Shown here one piece after another: positions 27,577 through 36,551 of a DNA stretch of 64,000 nucleotides; position 1 is the first letter of the stretch, and the number at the start of each line of letters is the position of its first letter. The DNA lies in assembly GCA_902826835.1 (NCBI GenBank), contig CADEGH010000002.1, forward strand, positions 124,001-188,000, in the 5' to 3' direction. The position numbers and the translations under genes are program-made. The stretch comes from an uncultured bacterium (GTDB lineage: Bacteria > Planctomycetota > GCA-002687715). Below the pieces are notes generated by a model. That model had not been told where the DNA came from. It ran no database searches and saw nothing but the letters and a program-made list of their open reading frames with translations.

Positions 27577-29187
27577 GTGCCACGCCTCCTCCTCCTTCTC
27601 CTTCTACTTCTCCTCATGGGCCCTGCCTGGACCCAAAGCAGTCCCCCCGATCCCCGAGTCCCCGCGCGCTCGCTCAAACCCGACGCGAGCGATCGGCTTT
27701 ACGGCGGCGCCTCGATCCTCCGCTTGACGCTCGAAATCAGCGAGACGGAGCTGGAGCGCCTGCGCAAGGAGCCGCGGAAGTTCGCGGTTGCCCGCCTCGT
27801 TGAGCAGGGCGGTCGGGTCTACGAAGACGTCGGAGTGAAGCTGAAGGGAGCCGCCGGCAGCTTTCGGGAAATCGACGACCAGCCCGCCTTCACCATCGAC
27901 GTGGCGAAGTACTCCCCCCAGCAGCGATTCCACGACCAGAGCCGGTTCCACCTGAACAACAGTGTGCAGGACAACTCGCGGCTGCACGAGTTGGTCGCTT
28001 CGGATCTCATGTCGCAGGCGAAGATCCCCGCTCCTCGGGTCACCCATGCCCGGCTGAAGATGAACACGCGCGACCTCGGGGTCTACGTCCTGAAGGAGAG
28101 CTTCGACGCGACCTTCCTTGCTCGCCACTTTGTGCGCACTGCGGGCACCCTCTACGACGGCGGGTTCCTCCAAGACATCGACGCCGAGCTCGAGAAGGAC
28201 ATCGGCCGCAATCCCAAGGAGCGCCTCGAGCTCCAAGCCCTGCTCGAAGCCTGTCGCACGGAGGACCCCGCCACGCGATGGCGGCTCATCGAACGCCAGG
28301 TCGCGATCGACCCGTTCCTCAGCTTCGTGTCCATGGAACTCATGGTCGGGCATTGGGATGGCTACTCGCTGAATCGCAACAATTACCGGCTGTGGTTTGA
28401 ACCGGGAATGCAACAGGCCTGGTTCCTGCCGCACGGGATGGACCAAATCTTCCAAGACGCCGAGGCCCCCATCCTCGACTATCCGATGGCGATCGTCGCG
28501 GACGCGATCCTGCGCCGTCCGGAGTGGCGCGCCCGCTTCCGCAAACGCCTCCAAGAGCTCCTGCCCCTCTTCGATTTCAAGCGCAAACTCGAGCCCAAGC
28601 TGCAGACTTGGAAGAAGCGCCTCGAACCGGTGATGAAAGACCTGGGCGACGAGCGATTCGCCGAGTGGAACAACGCGGTGCGCGATCTCGAAAACCGCCT
28701 CGAAGCCCGGGACCAAAGCCTGCGCGACCAGGTCGCACGCCCCGAGCCCGAGGCCCTCGAGTTTGGCGCCCGCACCCGCGTCGTGCTCAAAGGTTGGTTT
28801 TCAAACTGCGAGCGCGGCGAGCCGACCATCGACCAGCGGGTTCGCCAGAAGCCGCCGGTCTTTTTCCTCCGCTGCCAAGGCAAGGAAGGAACCATCGCCT
28901 CGTTCCGCCACCGCATCATGCTGAAGAAGGGCCTCTACACCTTCGAGGCCAAAGCCACCGTGAAAGGACTCGAGCCGATCCCGGAGGACAAAGAGTCCGG
29001 CGTCTCTTCGCGCATCTCCGGCAGTTCCTCGGCGCCGGAGATCACCACCAACGTCGAAGGCCACCTCCTCCGCCACGAGTTCGAGATCCGCGAAGACCGC
29101 CGTCTCGTCGAGCTCGTGCTCGAGATCCGCGGTCAGGCCGGGGAACTCACCGTCGATGCGCAGTCGCTCGCGCTCGTCAAGCGCTGA
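27577..29187 (+). CDS. Secreted CotH-like kinase-fold protein
   Basis: The protein has 536 residues from a GTG start. A leucine-run signal peptide ends near GPAWTQ. The CotH-like region (about residues 45-330) shows VGVKLKGAAGSF, RFHLNNSVQDNSRLHELV, LGVYVLKESFD, HWDGYSLNRNNYRLW and FLPHGMDQIF, matching the lipid- or protein-kinase-like CotH fold with its Asn and Asp metal ligands. A C-terminal ~150-residue beta domain may bind carbohydrate or cell surface. Bacillus CotH phosphorylates spore-coat proteins; in this setting it may modify extracellular proteins. It converges with hyuB, and the two stop codons are adjacent. Confidence 0.8.
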   Translation: MPRLLLLLLLLLLMGPAWTQSSPPDPRVPARSLKPDASDRLYGGASILRLTLEISETELERLRKEPRKFAVARLVEQGGRVYEDVGVKLKGAAGSFREIDDQPAFTIDVAKYSPQQRFHDQSRFHLNNSVQDNSRLHELVASDLMSQAKIPAPRVTHARLKMNTRDLGVYVLKESFDATFLARHFVRTAGTLYDGGFLQDIDAELEKDIGRNPKERLELQALLEACRTEDPATRWRLIERQVAIDPFLSFVSMELMVGHWDGYSLNRNNYRLWFEPGMQQAWFLPHGMDQIFQDAEAPILDYPMAIVADAILRRPEWRARFRKRLQELLPLFDFKRKLEPKLQTWKKRLEPVMKDLGDERFAEWNNAVRDLENRLEARDQSLRDQVARPEPEALEFGARTRVVLKGWFSNCERGEPTIDQRVRQKPPVFFLRCQGKEGTIASFRHRIMLKKGLYTFEAKATVKGLEPIPEDKESGVSSRISGSSSAPEITTNVEGHLLRHEFEIREDRRLVELVLEIRGQAGELTVDAQSLALVKR

Positions 29188-30753
29188 TCAGCGCGTGCGG
29201 CCGAATCCGCCGCCGCCCGGCGTCGCGATGGTGAGCCGATCCCCCGCCGCGAGCGAGAAACTCGTGCCGGAAAGGACCTCCGATTCGTCGCCACCTCGGG
29301 TCAAGCGATCCTGGGCGGGGGCCCCGGGATCTCCCCCCTGCGCTCCGCTCGCTGCTTCGTGACGCCGCGTCGCCAAAATTGCGCCCACCATCGGCACGCG
29401 TGCCTCGAACTCGCGCACCAGTCCCTCGCCTCCGCGATACTGCCCCGCTCCCCCCGATCCCTCGCGCAGCGCGTAGCGCCGGAGGAGCACCGGAATGGCG
29501 TGCTCCAAGGCCTCGATGGGGGTGTTGAGCGTGTTGGTCATATGGCTGTGGAGCCCGGATTCGCCCGCGCCAGTGGGACCCGCTCCCACGCCCCCGCCGA
29601 GCGTCTCATAGAAGGTGAACGGCGAACCATCCGCGCGCCTCCCCCCGAGGGTCACGTTGTTCATCGTGCCCTGCGAGGCCGCCGGCATTCTCCCCGGGGC
29701 AAAATGTGCGAGCGCCGCGAGGAGAAGATCCACCAGCCGCTGCGAGGTTTCGACATTGCCGCCTGCGACCGGGCTCGGCCGGCGAGCGTTCAAGAGACAG
29801 CCCTCCGGCAGCACCACCTCGATCGGCTCGAGGACTCCGGAGTTGGTCGGCAAGTCGCGCCCGAGGAGGAGCCGCACCGCATAGAACACGCACGAGAGCG
29901 TGATCGCCTCGTTCGCGTTGATCGGCTGCGCCACCTCGGCATCGGTGCCCGTGAAGTCAACGGTGAGGCGGTCGCCCCGTTTTTCGATCCGCACCCGCAG
30001 CGTAGGAGTGCCGGGGCCATCCATGCTGAGTGCGGCCCGCGCGCTTCCGTCCGGCCACGAGCGGAGGAGGGCGCGAGTGGCGGAGGCGGCGTGAGCTTGA
30101 AGCGCGGTGATCGCCGCCTGCAAGCGCGTGGCGCCCCTCGCCTTGGCCAAGTCCAAGAGCCGCTCGCGGCCGAGCGTCGCCGCCGCCGCTTGCGCGATCA
30201 GATCTCCGCGCCGCTCCTCGGGAGTGCGCGTGTTGGCGAGCACCATCGCGAGCAGGTCTTCATCCACCACGCCGCGTCGATGGAACCGCACCGGCGGAAT
30301 CACCAACCCTTCGCCGTGCACGTCTTGCGCGGGCCCCATGCTCCCCGGCGTCGCTCCTCCGAGGTCGGCGTGGTGCGCGCGGACGATCACCCCGAAGCTC
30401 GGCCGCTTCGCCCGCGGCAAGAACACCGGAGCGAACACCGTGACATCGGGCAAGTGCGTGCCGCCGCGCCACGGGTCGTTCACCAAGACGAGGTCTCCGG
30501 GCTCCATCGGCACTTCGCGCAACAGATGCCGGGCCGTGATGTGCGCCGATCCCAAGTGCACGGGGATGTGACTCGCCTGCGCCGCCATCGACCCGTCCGG
30601 GGCGGTGATCGCGCACGAAAAATCCAGCCGCTCTTTGATGTTCGGGGAAAACGCGGCCGCCCGCAGCGCGGTGCCCATCTCCTCCGGGATCGACGCGAGC
30701 AGGTGATGGAACACTTGCAGTTCGACGGCGTCCAATCGCGATCGGCTTTTCAT
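29188..30753 (-). CDS. hyuB: Hydantoinase/oxoprolinase B subunit (HyuB family)
   Basis: The protein has 521 residues. It shows HyuB landmarks: DFSCAITAPDGSMAAQASHIPVH, GDLVLVNDPWRGGTHLPD, RAHHADLGGATPGSM, MNNVTLGG and the glycine-rich C-terminal GDRLTIATPGGGGFG. It pairs with the HyuA subunit just upstream and overlaps it (ATGA), which fixes the start at MKSRSRLDAV. Such pairs carry out ATP-dependent opening of cyclic amides such as hydantoins or 5-oxoproline; related ones are acetone carboxylases. The substrate here is not evident. Confidence 0.9.
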   Translation of the reverse strand: MKSRSRLDAVELQVFHHLLASIPEEMGTALRAAAFSPNIKERLDFSCAITAPDGSMAAQASHIPVHLGSAHITARHLLREVPMEPGDLVLVNDPWRGGTHLPDVTVFAPVFLPRAKRPSFGVIVRAHHADLGGATPGSMGPAQDVHGEGLVIPPVRFHRRGVVDEDLLAMVLANTRTPEERRGDLIAQAAAATLGRERLLDLAKARGATRLQAAITALQAHAASATRALLRSWPDGSARAALSMDGPGTPTLRVRIEKRGDRLTVDFTGTDAEVAQPINANEAITLSCVFYAVRLLLGRDLPTNSGVLEPIEVVLPEGCLLNARRPSPVAGGNVETSQRLVDLLLAALAHFAPGRMPAASQGTMNNVTLGGRRADGSPFTFYETLGGGVGAGPTGAGESGLHSHMTNTLNTPIEALEHAIPVLLRRYALREGSGGAGQYRGGEGLVREFEARVPMVGAILATRRHEAASGAQGGDPGAPAQDRLTRGGDESEVLSGTSFSLAAGDRLTIATPGGGGFGRTR

Positions 30754-32738
30754 GCGCGCACCTCCAAGAGCAGCGCGCCGGCGCGGCCCACCTCGGCCGA
30801 CGCCCCCGCGGGCAACCAAGTCGTGCCGGTCCGATCCGCGAGGATGGCGGGGCCGCTCACCCGCTCTCCGAGCCGGAGCCGCTCGCGGTCGAAGACGGGC
30901 GTGCTCTCCTTCGTCACCGGCGATCGCCACGCCCCCTCGGACTTGGCCCGACGATGGATCGCCGCCGCCGAATCGCCGAGATCGATGCGCGGCCGCTTGC
31001 CTTCCGCCCGCACCCGCAGAGTCACGAGCTCCAACGGCCGACCCGCATCGGCGAACCCGAATCGCTGCCGGTGCACCGCATGGAAGTCGCGCTCCAAACT
31101 CGCCCGCAGCGGGAGTTCCAACTCGAAGGACTGACCGCGGTAGCGCAGATCGACCGAGCGATGGAATCGGACGGTCGCCTTCGGAAGGTCGAGCGCTGCC
31201 ATCGCCTCCGCTTCGAGGTCGCCAAAGAGGCGCGTCCATTCCGACGCCTTCGGAAGGCCGCCGCGCAAACAGGTTCGGGCCAAGGCCTTCGAAGGCGCGG
31301 CCCAGAGCAGCCCCTGCGCCGCGAGAACGCCGGGGTGGGAGGGCACCACCACCTCGCGCATCCCCATCGCCCGCGCCAGCGTGCAGCCGTGGAGCCCCCC
31401 GGCCCCCCCGAATACAAACAGCGCGGCGTCCGCGGGATCGCGTCCGCGCTCGAGGGACATCACCCGCAGCGCGCGCGCCATCGAGAGATCCGCCAGCTCG
31501 AGCACGCCGTCGAGGAAGCGCCGGAGCGTGAGTCCGAATTTTTTCGCCTCGGCGCGCGCGATCCGCTCGGCCCGTCCGATGTCGAGAGCGGCGGCACCCG
31601 CGGCGAAGTACTCCGGCGGCAAGTGCCCGAGCAGAAGATGGGCGTCCGTCACCGTGATGCGTTCGCCCTCGCCGTACGCGGCCGGCCCGGGCTTCGCACC
31701 CGCGCTCTCGGGCCCGACGCGCAGGGCACCTCCGGCATCCGGCAGGGCGAGACTGCCGCCGCCGGCTCCGACCGTGTGCAAATCCAGCGTGGGCAATCGG
31801 ATGGAGAGTCCCGCCGCCGACAAGCACGGGGCCCGCGACAATTCCCCTTCGTAGAAGGCGACGTCGGTCGACGTGCCGCCCATGTCGAGGCTCAAAAGCC
31901 GACTGCGACCGAGAGCCTGCGCGTACGCCTGAACCGCGATCAAGCCGCCGGCCGGGCCGGACACCAAGAGGCGCGCCGGTTCGTGCGCCACCGCGCCGGG
32001 TTTGGCGAGGCCGCCGTCGCTCGTCATCACGCGGATGTCGACGCGGTCGGTCAAGCGCCGCTCGAGGGCGGTGAGGTAACGCTCGGTCTCGGGCCTGAGG
32101 GCGGCGTTGATGACGGCGGCGAGCCCGCGCTCGACCTCGCGGAATTCGGGCGAGAGCGCGCTTGAAAGGGTGAAGGGCACCCCGAGATTCCGCAGCACTT
32201 CGCCCGCCGCCCGCTCGTGGGCGGGGTTGGCATAGCTGTGGAGGAACACCACTGCGATCGCGCGCGCGCCGGCGGCGATCAGAGCTTCGGCCGCGCGGCG
32301 GCAGGCCGCGGCGTCGAAGGGCTCAAGTTCGGTGCCGTCAGGCAAGAGACGCCCGGGGACTTCACGCGAGAGCGCCGAAGAGGTCGGGATCCACGGTCGC
32401 CGCGGTTCGAGTGCATACAGATCCGGGCGCGACTGGCGGCCGATCACCAGCAGATCGCGACACCCCGCGGGAGCAAGCACGCCCACCGGCGGAAGGCGGC
32501 GTTCGAGGAGGGCGTTGGTTGCGACGGTGGTCCCGTGAACGAGCTCCACCGGCCCGTCAGGCGCCAGGTGCTCGAGGGCGGCGGCGATGGCCTCTTCGGG
32601 GGCATCCGGGCGGCTGCGCACCTTGATGCGACGACCATCCGAGGCCACCGCATCCGTGAAGGTGCCGCCGGTGTCGATCCCGATTCGCAGCGGCGAGAGA
32701 CCGCGCACCAACTCTCCCACCCCCTTGGAACGGCGCAT
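30750..32738 (-). CDS. hyuA: Hydantoinase/oxoprolinase A subunit (HyuA family)
   Basis: The protein has 662 residues from ATG; a TTG directly before it is also possible. The actin-like ATPase N-terminus reads RIGIDTGGTFTDAV, followed by VHGTTVATNALLER, VVFLHSYANPAHE, MTSDGGLA and SLDMGGTSTDVA, all standard for HyuA. It forms the ATP-using partner of HyuB. An upstream gene for a membrane-anchored protein lies 30 bp away on the same strand and may share the transcript. Confidence 0.9.
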   Translation of the reverse strand: MRRSKGVGELVRGLSPLRIGIDTGGTFTDAVASDGRRIKVRSRPDAPEEAIAAALEHLAPDGPVELVHGTTVATNALLERRLPPVGVLAPAGCRDLLVIGRQSRPDLYALEPRRPWIPTSSALSREVPGRLLPDGTELEPFDAAACRRAAEALIAAGARAIAVVFLHSYANPAHERAAGEVLRNLGVPFTLSSALSPEFREVERGLAAVINAALRPETERYLTALERRLTDRVDIRVMTSDGGLAKPGAVAHEPARLLVSGPAGGLIAVQAYAQALGRSRLLSLDMGGTSTDVAFYEGELSRAPCLSAAGLSIRLPTLDLHTVGAGGGSLALPDAGGALRVGPESAGAKPGPAAYGEGERITVTDAHLLLGHLPPEYFAAGAAALDIGRAERIARAEAKKFGLTLRRFLDGVLELADLSMARALRVMSLERGRDPADAALFVFGGAGGLHGCTLARAMGMREVVVPSHPGVLAAQGLLWAAPSKALARTCLRGGLPKASEWTRLFGDLEAEAMAALDLPKATVRFHRSVDLRYRGQSFELELPLRASLERDFHAVHRQRFGFADAGRPLELVTLRVRAEGKRPRIDLGDSAAAIHRRAKSEGAWRSPVTKESTPVFDRERLRLGERVSGPAILADRTGTTWLPAGASAEVGRAGALLLEVRA

Positions 32739-32768
32739 CAAGACTCCCCCCGTCGCAGTCCCCGAAGG

Positions 32769-33389
32769 TCAGCGGGTGCGCTCTCCGGTGGCCGGGATCA
32801 AATCGTAGGTCGCGACTCTCCAGTCGTCCCCCTCGCGCACCATGGTCAGGGCGAGGGCATAGACGTAGGGGTCGCTGCGGCCCACGGCGGCGCGGTCGCC
32901 AAAGGTGATTCGAAAGGTGATTTGCAAGCGGCCCGCCCCGTCGGAGCCGCGGCGTTTCGAGATCTCGCTCGACAAGATCTCCCCGAACTCCTGTTCGCGG
33001 ACGAGCCACTCCTGCAAGAACGCTTGCAGCGGAAAACGCTCCTGTTCGGACTTGGCCAAAAGGTCGTAGGCCTGAACGAAGCCGATTTCGTCGCTGCCGG
33101 GAGCGGCCGCGGCTCCGCCAATCTTGAGCGCCCGCACAAACGCCTCCGCGGTCGCAAACGCACTGCCGCGGTCGTCCTTCTGGAAGAGCCGAATCAGCCC
33201 GAAGAGGAACGCGATGGTGATGCCGAGGGAGAACATCGCCACGCGCAGCACCCGGCTCCAGCCTGATTTGGGTGGCTTCCGCGTCTTCTTGGGGGGAACG
33301 CCGACACTCGCCTCCGCCGCCCGCGGAAGTGGGGGCGGCAAAGGAGGGGGGACTGCTGGGCTTCCCTCGCCAGGCGTCGGGGCATCCAT
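32769..33389 (-). CDS. Membrane-anchored protein of unknown function
   Basis: The protein has ~206 residues. A proline-rich cytoplasmic N-terminus (PPPLPPPLPR) and a basic patch precede one transmembrane helix (VAMFSLGITIAFLFGLI). About 130 residues outside then resemble a small NTF2- or DUF4864-like fold (FQKDDRGSAFATAEAFV ... ALALTMVREGDDWRVATYDLI). No family is certain. The ATG at MDAPTPG is used; another in-frame ATG lies six codons upstream, and neither has a clear ribosome site. It is divergent from plsY. Confidence 0.6.
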   Translation of the reverse strand: MDAPTPGEGSPAVPPPLPPPLPRAAEASVGVPPKKTRKPPKSGWSRVLRVAMFSLGITIAFLFGLIRLFQKDDRGSAFATAEAFVRALKIGGAAAAPGSDEIGFVQAYDLLAKSEQERFPLQAFLQEWLVREQEFGEILSSEISKRRGSDGAGRLQITFRITFGDRAAVGRSDPYVYALALTMVREGDDWRVATYDLIPATGERTR

Positions 33390-33536
33390 ACCGAGGCAGC
33401 CTACCATCCGGGCGGTTAGGCCGGGGCCGGGATTGCGGGCACCTGTGGCGGGAGCGGGGCCGAGTCGGGCGGAATGCCCCGCCCATCCCCGCGGCTTCGG
33501 GGGACCCGCGGCCGAGCGGTAGAGTCCGCCGCCCCC

Positions 33537-34181
33537 ATGACCGCTTGGCTGCAGGTTTCCCTCGTCCTTCTTGCCTACGCCCTAGGCTCGATCTCTTTCG
33601 CCCTCCTCCTGACCCGAGCGGTGAAGGGCATCGACCTGCGCACGGTCGGCAGTGGCAACCTCGGCGCCACCAACGCCGGTCGCGTCCTCGGTCGCAAGTG
33701 GGCGGTGGTCATTTATGTCCTCGACTTCCTGAAGGGTCTCTTGCCGGTCGTGGTGGTGCGACGGGCCCTCGGCGATCCGGCGCTCTTCGACACTCCGGTT
33801 CCCCTCGCGCTGGCCGCCGGCGCCGCGGCGTTTGCGGGTCACTGCTGGCCGATTTGGCACGGCCTGCGCGGAGGCAAGGGCGTGGCGACCACGAGCGGGC
33901 TCTTGCTCGCGCTCTCTTGGCCGACCTTCCTCCTTTCGGCCGGGGTGTTCGCCGTCACCGTGCTCCTGTCGCGCATGATTTCCCTCGGCAGCGTGCTCGC
34001 CGGGGTCAGTCTCGCCCCGGCCTACGCGTGGCTCGAATCCGGCCGCGCGCAGACTCGGGCCGGGCAGGTCGAAATGGGTGTCCTCGCGGCGATCGCGCTC
34101 GTGGTGATTTGGCGGCATCGCGCCAACCTGCGGCGCATCCTCCAGGGAACCGAATCGCGCATCGGGAAGAAGTCCACATGA
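33537..34181 (+). CDS. plsY: Acyl-phosphate:glycerol-3-phosphate acyltransferase PlsY
   Basis: The protein has 214 residues, an integral membrane protein with about five helices. It has the PlsY active-site motifs: GSGNLGATNAGRVLG in the first cytoplasmic loop and GHCWPIWHGLRGGKGVAT in the second. It makes lysophosphatidic acid from acyl-phosphate and glycerol 3-phosphate, the first step of phospholipid synthesis. It is coupled by ATGA to gpsA, which supplies its substrate. The ATG at the first hydrophobic helix is preferred over longer frames. Confidence 0.93.
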   Translation: MTAWLQVSLVLLAYALGSISFALLLTRAVKGIDLRTVGSGNLGATNAGRVLGRKWAVVIYVLDFLKGLLPVVVVRRALGDPALFDTPVPLALAAGAAAFAGHCWPIWHGLRGGKGVATTSGLLLALSWPTFLLSAGVFAVTVLLSRMISLGSVLAGVSLAPAYAWLESGRAQTRAGQVEMGVLAAIALVVIWRHRANLRRILQGTESRIGKKST

Positions 34182-35176
34182 AGCCCTCCGCGGTTGTGCT
34201 CGGCAATGGTGCGTTTGGCAATGCGATGGCACTTCTGCTCGTGGAGACCGGGCACGAGGTCACGATTTGGGGCCACGATGCCGAGTATCTCGCCGAGGTC
34301 GCCAAGACGCGGGAAAACCGGCGCTTCCTCCCGGGGGTGATCCTGCCCGCGGAACTCCGCTGGTCGACGGAGGTCACCTGTGCGAGCGGCAAACAGGCGT
34401 TGGTCGTCAGTGCCATTCCGACGCGTTATCTGCGCTCGGTGCTCGAAAAGTTCCGCGGTCATCTGAACCCGCGCACGCCGATCGTCAGTGTCACCAAGGG
34501 GATTGAAGTCGGCACGCTCAAGCGGCCAACGCAGGTTCTGCGCGAGCACTTCCCGCGCAATCCCCTGCTCGTTTTGTCCGGGCCTAGCCACGCCGAAGAA
34601 GTCGCGCGCCGCATTCCGTCTTCGGTCGTGCTCGCCTCGCGGGCGCCGAGTGCCATGAAGCGGGTGCAGCGGGCGTTCAACACCGAGAAGTTCCGGGTCT
34701 ACGCGAATCTCGATCCGGTCGGGGTCGAACTGGCGGGCGCTCTCAAGAACGTGATCGCGCTCGCGGCCGGCATCCTGGACGGGCTCGGCCTCGGCGACAA
34801 CGCGAAGTCCGCGCTCGTGACCCGTGGCCTCGTGGAGATCGCTCGCCTTGGTTGCACCCTCGGCGCGCGCCGCCAGACCTTCGCCGGGCTCGCCGGCATG
34901 GGCGACCTCATCACCACCTCGTTCTCCAAACACGGCCGCAACCGCGCGGTCGGGGAGCGCCTGGGTCGCGGCGAAAAGCTCGATTCGATCCTCGCCTCGA
35001 TGTCCATGGTGGCCGAGGGTGTCACCACCACCGAAGCCGCCTGGACCCTCGCCCGCGAGCACAAGGTCGACATGCCGATCACCCGCGAGGTCTACGCCTT
35101 CCTCTTCGAAGGCAAGTCCCCCGAAGCCGCCGTCCACTCCCTCATGACCCGCGCCGCCAAATCCGAGGGCGCGTGA
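34178..35176 (+). CDS. gpsA: Glycerol-3-phosphate dehydrogenase [NAD(P)+]
   Basis: The protein has 332 residues, the usual length. The Rossmann motif is GNGAFGNAMA. Catalytic-region motifs are VSVTKGIE, LSGPSHAEEVA (typical GPSFAxE, here with His), ELAGALKNVIALAAGI with the catalytic Lys, GLGLGDNAKSALVTRGL and GLAGMGDLITTS. It reduces dihydroxyacetone phosphate to glycerol 3-phosphate for PlsY, whose gene overlaps its start. Confidence 0.95.
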   Translation: MKPSAVVLGNGAFGNAMALLLVETGHEVTIWGHDAEYLAEVAKTRENRRFLPGVILPAELRWSTEVTCASGKQALVVSAIPTRYLRSVLEKFRGHLNPRTPIVSVTKGIEVGTLKRPTQVLREHFPRNPLLVLSGPSHAEEVARRIPSSVVLASRAPSAMKRVQRAFNTEKFRVYANLDPVGVELAGALKNVIALAAGILDGLGLGDNAKSALVTRGLVEIARLGCTLGARRQTFAGLAGMGDLITTSFSKHGRNRAVGERLGRGEKLDSILASMSMVAEGVTTTEAAWTLAREHKVDMPITREVYAFLFEGKSPEAAVHSLMTRAAKSEGA

Positions 35177-35264
35177 TCCCCGGCCCCCTCCCTTCGAAGA
35201 ATCTTGATCACCCCTTCCCGCGGTCCCAAAGAATCAGCGGCCCGGGTGGTTATCCTCCCCCGCC

Positions 35265-36383
35265 ATGCGGGTCGTCATCCTTTACAGCGAAACCGGCGGC
35301 GGCCATCGCGCCGCGGCGCGCGCCATCGAGGCGTCGCTGAAGGAGATCCGGCCCGACGTCGAGGTGATGATCCGAGACGGCCTGGTCGAGGGCGGACCGT
35401 GGCCGCTGAACAAGGCCCCCGCGATCTACGCCTGGTGCATGCACCACGCCCGGTGGCTTTGGGCGTTCACGTTTCACCTCTGGAACAGTCCGCGCCGCGC
35501 GCGTTGGATGGTGGACTTGGGCTTCCCCGCGACGAAGCGCCGCCTCCGACGGCTCCTCGAATCAGTCGAGGCCGATCTGCTCGTGAGCGTCCATCCCCTC
35601 CTGACCCGCACCGTCGCACGCACGATCGCGAAATTCCCCCGGCGCCCTCCCTTTGCCGTCGTGGTCACCGACCTCGTCACCGGCCACTGGTCCTGGTACG
35701 ACGCCGGGGCCGACCTCCATCTCGTGCCCACCGAGGGTGCGAAGTCGACGATGGTCCAAGGCGGCATGGACGCCGCGAAGATTCACGTCACCGGTCAAGC
35801 AGTCCACGCGCGCTGCGGCCGAGTCTTGGATCAGCGCCCCGCCCTGCGTGATCGTTTCGGCTGGTCCGAACCGGTGATCCTCTTCGTCGGCGGCGGCGAC
35901 GGAACCGGAGATCTCGGCTCCATGGTGCGCGCGTCCGCCGCCGCCCATCTCCCCGCCCGTCTCGTCGTCGTGTGCGGCCGCAATGAAGCGCTGCGCCAGG
36001 ACCTCTCCACTTCCACCTTCGAAGTCCCCGTCGAAGTCCACGGCTTCGTCGACAACCTCCACGAGCTGATGGCGGCCGCCGACATCCTCGTCACGAAGGG
36101 CGGGCCCGGCTCCCTCATGGAAGGCGCCGTCGCCGGCCTCCCGATGCTCGTCTACGACTTCATCCCCGGCCAAGAAAAGGGCAACGTCCAACTGATCGAG
36201 TCCCAAGGCATCGGCCGCTTCACCCCCCACCCCTCCGACCTGATCCCCGCCCTAAAGCACTGGCTCTCCGACCCCACCGCCCGCGCCGCCGCCGCCTCCG
36301 CCTCCCGCTCCCTCGCCCGCCCCGACTCCGCCCACCACATCGCCCAGCATCTCCTCTCCCTCTCCACCAAGTCCTCGCGGTAG
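35265..36383 (+). CDS. MGDG-synthase-like glycosyltransferase (GT28 fold)
   Basis: The protein has 372 residues. It shows the MGDG synthase/UgtP plan: YSETGGGHRAAARAI at the start, TDLVTGHWSWYDAGAD..LVPTE in the middle, ILFVGGGDGTGDLG opening the nucleotide-sugar half, and GFVDNLHELMAAADILVTKGGPGSLMEG as the donor site. It probably transfers a sugar to diacylglycerol, a glycolipid step that would draw on the plsY-gpsA pathway directly upstream (88 bp away). It could instead be a MurG relative acting on another lipid. A hairpin follows 17 nt after the stop. Confidence 0.8.
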   Translation: MRVVILYSETGGGHRAAARAIEASLKEIRPDVEVMIRDGLVEGGPWPLNKAPAIYAWCMHHARWLWAFTFHLWNSPRRARWMVDLGFPATKRRLRRLLESVEADLLVSVHPLLTRTVARTIAKFPRRPPFAVVVTDLVTGHWSWYDAGADLHLVPTEGAKSTMVQGGMDAAKIHVTGQAVHARCGRVLDQRPALRDRFGWSEPVILFVGGGDGTGDLGSMVRASAAAHLPARLVVVCGRNEALRQDLSTSTFEVPVEVHGFVDNLHELMAAADILVTKGGPGSLMEGAVAGLPMLVYDFIPGQEKGNVQLIESQGIGRFTPHPSDLIPALKHWLSDPTARAAAASASRSLARPDSAHHIAQHLLSLSTKSSR

Positions 36384-36400
36384 CCCTCGGAAAAAAATTG

Positions 36401-36436
36401 CGACACCCCGCCATGGGCGGACATGTCGGGGTGTCG
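36401..36436. terminator. 10-bp perfect stem-loop after the glycosyltransferase gene
   Basis: The arms cgacaccccg and cggggtgtcg flank a 16-nt loop. A run of seven A precedes it, so on the minus strand the hairpin is followed by a T-run, as in an intrinsic terminator. On the plus strand there is no T-run. It could stop antisense readthrough or act as a bidirectional terminator. Confidence 0.4.
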
Positions 36437-36540
36437 GACGAGTTGGTTCGGTCTTCGAGCGGCGTCGGCCGCGCCGATCGAGGGCCCCGGGGTTCCGTGG
36501 TGGAACGCCGCCGACTCGTCCGACCTCACGGTTTTTTTCC

Positions 36541-36545
36541 GGAGG
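36541..36545 (+). promoter_or_regulatory. Shine-Dalgarno (GGAGG) deciding the AurF-like start
   Basis: GGAGG lies 6 nt before the ATG at 36552. The same frame is open back to 36423, but this site argues for the shorter protein. Confidence 0.6.
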
Positions 36546-36551
36546 TCCGCC

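Noticed and set aside
30954..32165. Plus-strand open frame (403 codons) opposite hyuA
   Set aside because: Arg/Glu-rich shadow of a high-GC gene; hyuA and hyuB motifs are unambiguous on the minus strand.
34022..35137. Minus-strand open frame (371 codons) opposite gpsA
   Set aside because: gpsA is certain from its motifs; the antisense frame has no signature.
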